Assembly (NCBI GenBank): GCA_947561715.1
Contig: OX387205.1
Coordinates: 13,707,001 to 13,771,000, forward strand
Length of the DNA stretch: 64,000 bases
Origin: Ascidia mentula
Lineage: Eukaryota > Chordata > Ascidiacea > Phlebobranchia > Ascidiidae
Direction: 5' to 3'
The first letter of the stretch is position 1, and every line of letters starts with the position of its first letter. A program made the position numbers and the translations under genes. The notes under the pieces were generated by a model that ran no database searches, was not told where the DNA came from, and was given only the letters and a program-made list of their open reading frames with translations. Positions 59,517 through 64,000 of this stretch are shown here, one piece after another.

Positions 59517-62500
59517 ATGCGAAACCCCAAGATGCAAATCGTCCTTCTACTCTGTATGTGGCTTCAAGTTTTGCCAGGTGACTACATAGATACCGAGTAA
59601 TACACTGACATAATTTGTGTGCGTTGGATTAACCCAACTTCACTGAAATAATATTTTATGAACATTCACAGACTTCGTTCTTCGTATTTTGTTCAGGTGG
59701 AGTGTCGTCCACGTGCCGACCTTCGGCTTATAGTGGAATCAGAACGGCTTTCCATATCCCCACCTCATGTGAAAGTTATGAATTTGCGTACAGTACTGGA
59801 AGTTCTGGAACTGCTGCAATACACTTGTATTTCAACTCACTCGGCAACAATACTTGTTCGGTAAAAATGTCTTACTTCTTTTGTTGAAAACATTGACACT
59901 TTTGCGTTGTCAACGCTGATTGCGTGATGCAAATCCTCTACGTATATGTGGAGGTCGCATGGCAAGTTGTGCTATTGCGCATCAGTGTACCTTGACCACA
60001 TATACCCTGTGAAACCGCCGAGCTTCTGTAGCTCAGTTGGTAGAGCGTTGGGCCTGGTTAACCCAGGGTCGTGAGTTCAAACCTCACCGGGAGCTTGATT
60101 TTCCGATCTCGCTCCGATTTGTTGGGAAAATGGCTGATCCAGCAAGGCCGCGATGCCAGTGAAGCTTTTCATTCTTTTGTAACAATAATGATTTTCGTGC
60201 TCTATTACTCTGATTGCAAACATTCAACTAATCATTGCAAACATTTAACTGGAAAATAAATTCAATACAAAGAGAAACAAAATCCAATTTGAAATAATTA
60301 CTTTTCAATTTTCTTCTTGAAGGGATCAAGAATTTGCTGGCGAGTCACAAGTCGAACGTTTCTCAAGATGTTTCGCTTCACGCAAACTTTTTTTTGTTCG
60401 ATATGTTTCTGTGTTCATTTAATTATGTGATAGGTTTACCAAGGAAGCAACAAAAACGGAGTCTTGCTGGGGACTTTCGTTGGTAATGGAAGTGCGACAG
60501 GAATTGTGAAATCAAATACCGGTTCCTTGTATTTGAGTTGCCCCACGTTACGAGGCATTACTAACTATCCTGTATTCGCGTTTATAAAAGGTAAATTACT
60601 CTGTCCACTGATTTCTGTGTAAATTTCATATAACTGATGAACTAAAATCACTCGTTATGACGAAACAAACATTTTTGTTTGACAATTAGGCGATTTTAGT
60701 TTATCAAGTTGAGTGATATTTCAAGCAGATTTTGTCTGTCGGCGTATACTTAGCTTGCATGGTTTACACTGACTTTGTAATTTAACTGTTAATAAAGCTA
60801 CCGCACAGGGTGTTTCAACCGTGCATTGTGAAACCTATTTAAAAACACGCCGAGAATTGCTGCTGATTGACGACGAACGTCACTATATGTTGTTTAGTCA
60901 CCGAGGAAGCCTCGTGCAACTTGGAGTTGGACGTGGAAGATCTTCCAACAACACTCGTTCTCCCGACAAGTAATGGAAAGTTATTGGGAATGCTTGCTTG
61001 TAATTACACGGTGTCAAGTCCAGTGAGGTGCAACTTTACAGTTACTGTGTCGTCAGGACTAAATGATTACAAGGACAACATATTCGTAAGTTCGTATGAA
61101 TAGTTCCAACGAATTTTGATATAAAAACTCCTAAATCAGCCATGAAATTGCCAGATCATGTCAATGTTGCATTTAAAATCACACCGCAGGCAGTATTTTG
61201 ACTTTTCAATGTATTCGGATTTGGTCTAGAATTAATTTCAGTTTCTCAAGCAAACAAAAAAAAGGCAGAAAAACTATGGATACAAAAATTACAATGGCAG
61301 TGGTTGAGGCAAATATAGAGGATTTCAAGTCACGGGCTTAGATGCAAAGTTATTTCCATATGTAGGAGCACGCAAAGGGTAGGAGACATACGCACTTAAT
61401 GTGATTGGTTACAAATGTAATGTTTCTCAGATAATTAATTCCATTTCGTTACAGCGAAGTTCAACATAAGTAACAATAAAGTGAAAATTAAACCTGCCGA
61501 TAAGTTTCACGTGTCCTTTCATCGCAATTAAAGAATAACTAAAATAAATACAACGACTCTTTCAACATATGCTGAAATGTAAAATAATGTGGACCAAAGA
61601 AAGGCTTTGCCTATTTAAGAAAATATTTAATACATCGCACAAGTCGTTTAAAGCGAAGTTCGCATGAAAATTACCACAAGTTGTGACTTAAAAACTCAAT
61701 TGCTTTCAACATTACCTAATGCCTGAATATGTTAAACTTGCATTTGAATTCGCACATCCGGTTGTATCTTGACTTTTCAAAGTATTTGGATTTGGACCAA
61801 AAATTTAATCGCTTTCTAGAAAAAAAATACAGCAAAGAATAATGAATGCAAAAAATTACAACAAAAGCGCAAAAACAGTAAACATGATTATTTAAGGGAA
61901 AATTAATCGTGTAAAAAGTCGTTCGAGCGAAGTAGAGTAATTTAGATCACGAAACTTTTGTGTTTTGCTTTCTTTAGGAAGTATTATAGCGATCGTTTAA
62001 AGAAGAAATTTCCTTTAGATTTTATCAGACGATCCTTCCCATCCAGGAATCAGAATAACTACCACTCAAAGAGATGAAATAGTCACAACAGTTCAAGCCC
62101 GAAGAGTCAACGTTCAAATATTTACTTATGCTGCTTATTCACCTTCTCCAACCATTCACATCGATTCAGGTTTAATACATAACTGTTTGTCAACAAATTA
62201 CCGCAATATTTTAAACCATGAAAAACGGAAAATTATAAGCTTGTTACTACAACAAACATAAACACACAAACTAAACAAACTGCTTGATCTTAATCCCGCT
62301 CATAGAATAGGTAATAGTAGATAAACTAAAGACTTAACTCACATGCGAAAATTAAAAGTTACGCCAAACTACTAAAAAATTATCTCTTTCTAATTGAGAC
62401 CACTTTACGCAGACTGCAAGTTGTTTGATGGAATAGAATGCACCGACTCCGTCAAGCTAAAGTTGGTATTTATGTAAAAATTTGCTGCAAAAAAAACAAA

Positions 62501-64000
62501 CTAAATAAAATAAAATTATTTATTTGCCACAACACGGGAACAAATTTCTGCTAATTTTTCCCTACGCCAAAGTAAACACTTACAGTGTAACATTGTAACA
62601 TTATTATGGGTATCAACATTCTATTTGCTTTTTTAGCGTCAGTTCTCATGGATTAAAATTACTTCTAGCAAGCGGAGAAGATATTTTGTATATTTCTAAT
62701 CAAACGACCACCAACCTTAATTCCCTTCCGGAGAGTTGCAAAGCTCCAGCAAATAATCCAGTTTTTCATTTCGATCTCAACGAATGTTCTCCAACTAAAA
62801 AGGTGTCTGTTTAGATTTTCCTAACAGATTTTGCCCACCCAGGTTATGTTCAACAAAATTGTCATAAACTTCCCCTTTAGAAACTTTCTTCTTGACAGAT
62901 TTTCGTTAATACATAGCGAATTAATTATAGAAAATTGTAGAATTGATGTTTCACTCTTAGAAAACAAGTGGCATGTTCAGATTGGTTTACAAAGTTCGCA
63001 ACTTCAAGTACAACAGCCAAGTAGTAAGTAGGATGTCCTACCGACCTTACTGGGAGATATCTTGTGACTACAACGAGTCGAAAATATTGAACAGAAATAT
63101 TAAAGTGGACGCTGGATCTGTTTTAACCAAATTAGCGTAAGTATGGGTGCGTTTTGGAAAGCTGCAGACATGGTGTGTACACGCACTGTTTCGACCTGTA
63201 AGGTCGTATCAGTGCAGCTGTTGTCTGTGGCACTGTGCTAGCTTTTGCACTAGCGGGCACACTAATTTCCACTTTGTGGTACCTTTCCGGTCAACGTCGA
63301 TCTGTTGGGTACCCTATACGGAGTGGGTTTTAAATAACACTTTTTACAACCACGAGTTTAAGTTAACCTCAAAACTTTTTGAACAGAAAAGAAAACATTG
63401 TCGCTTCATACAGTACGGTTGGCAACATTACGGTCAGGTTTGCGTTGTTTGGTGACGAGCAAATGCGAAACCCACTTACATCTAATTCGATCGTTAGTGT
63501 TCCAGAATATATCTACGCAAAACTGGATATTTCGGCATACAAAAAAATAGATTTATTGGTGAGTAATCATTCAAGTGTTTCTTGTGGGCGATGGCTGATA
63601 GCGTTTCTGTTTCTTCATTTATTCAATTTAGTTGAAAAGTTGTTGGATCACAAGAGACGTTGGAGGAAATAAAAGATATGAACTCATCAGAGAAAGGTGA
63701 TTTACCCCGAGCAAATATTCAAACGATCCTTCTTCATTAGTTTGCAAACATTCATTTGTTTCTGATTTGTTTTGGATTTTTGTACAGACTTATTACCGTA
63801 AATGTAGTCTATGAAGGTTACAAATTTACAAAAAAAAGCGTTCAAAAAACGTTGTTGGGGCTAATTTTCGCTTTTTTAGCTGCAAAGTTGAGCACGAAAC
63901 TGAAACTGAAGACACGATTGTGGTGACGAGAAATTATCAACCGATCTACGCCACCTTCAAGTTTCGTTCATTCGTTTGGATCAACGAGTCTGAAAACCAA
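59517..64000 (+). CDS. Z7: CUB-CUB-ZP-EGF family, type A, cut by the window end
   Basis: Exons 1-10 are complete: 59517-59577, 59697-59860, 60434-60590, 60898-61085, 62019-62169, 62413-62461, 62637-62802, 62961-63136, 63387-63558, 63632-63696. Exon 11 starts at 63880 and runs off the end. The start gives MRNPKMQIV, as in Z1. Patches: SGIRTAFHIPTSC (as in Z4) with ESYEFAYS, NYPVF, LNDYKDN (close to Z5), ITTTQRD and TYAAYSPSP. Intron 8 and exon 9 (KENIVASYSTVGN) place it in type A. All exons seen are open and in phase. Furin, EGF and transmembrane exons should lie beyond the window. Confidence 0.87.
60022..60094 (+). repeat. tRNA-like core (Z7 intron 2)
   Basis: Acceptor GCTTCTG/CGGGAGC, boxes A and B intact; the anticodon stem is weakened by TTAACCCA in place of TTAGCCCA. 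Confidence 0.7.

Noticed and set aside
1..64000. CRISPR array, operon or other prokaryotic features
   Set aside because: The sequence is plainly eukaryotic with spliced genes. The repeats are long gene-sized units and retroposon-like elements, not regular short repeats with spacers.

Overview
AT-rich eukaryotic DNA with split genes: short exons, GT-AG introns of about 0.1-1.3 kb, TATA boxes and AATAAA signals. The flavin monooxygenase and the CUB/ZP/EGF membrane proteins point to an animal, and the compact genes and small introns fit an invertebrate chordate. I think an ascidian of the Ciona type is most likely, but that is inference. All genes lie on the + strand.

The window is a tandem array of eight copies of one gene family, here called Z0 to Z7. 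A complete copy has 14 exons and encodes about 630-640 residues: signal peptide, two CUB-like domains, a ZP domain (ZP-N and ZP-C), a furin-type site, one EGF-like domain, a transmembrane helix and a short tail. I reconstructed the exons by hand from splice sites, reading phase and copy-to-copy comparison. Layout: Z0 (1-759, a tail fragment cut by a deletion), Z1 (2674-8140, complete), a flavin-containing monooxygenase gene FMO-1 (10440-15554), Z2 (15719-19520, lacks exons 1-6), Z3 (21811-28680, complete), Z4 (31081-37035, complete), FMO-2 (39334-41905, only exons 1-6), Z5 (42320-47956, lacks exons 1-2 and is frameshifted), Z6 (50365-57112, complete), Z7 (59517 to the window end, 5' part).

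The 3' halves (exons 9-14) fall into two clear types: A (Z1, Z4, Z7) and B (Z0, Z2, Z3, Z5, Z6). The 5' halves (exons 1-8) form one shared family in which small patches of residues differ from copy to copy while flanking exon and intron sequence is almost unchanged. The most interesting reading is a clustered family of surface receptors with diversifying CUB domains and mosaic exchange between copies. Allorecognition, gamete recognition or immunity are possible roles, all inferred. A segment of about 29 kb (type-A gene, FMO, type-B genes) is duplicated; parts are nearly identical, so recent duplication, gene conversion or haplotype misassembly must be told apart.

Between genes, the same 2.0-2.4 kb spacer recurs: a 3' UTR with AATAAA, then a conserved upstream block with a CRE-like TGACGTCA and a TATA box 65-72 bp before the start codon. 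Introns 2 and 10 carry a repeat with a tRNA-like core; two type-B copies are flanked by 13-14 bp direct repeats, as expected of a retroposed SINE.
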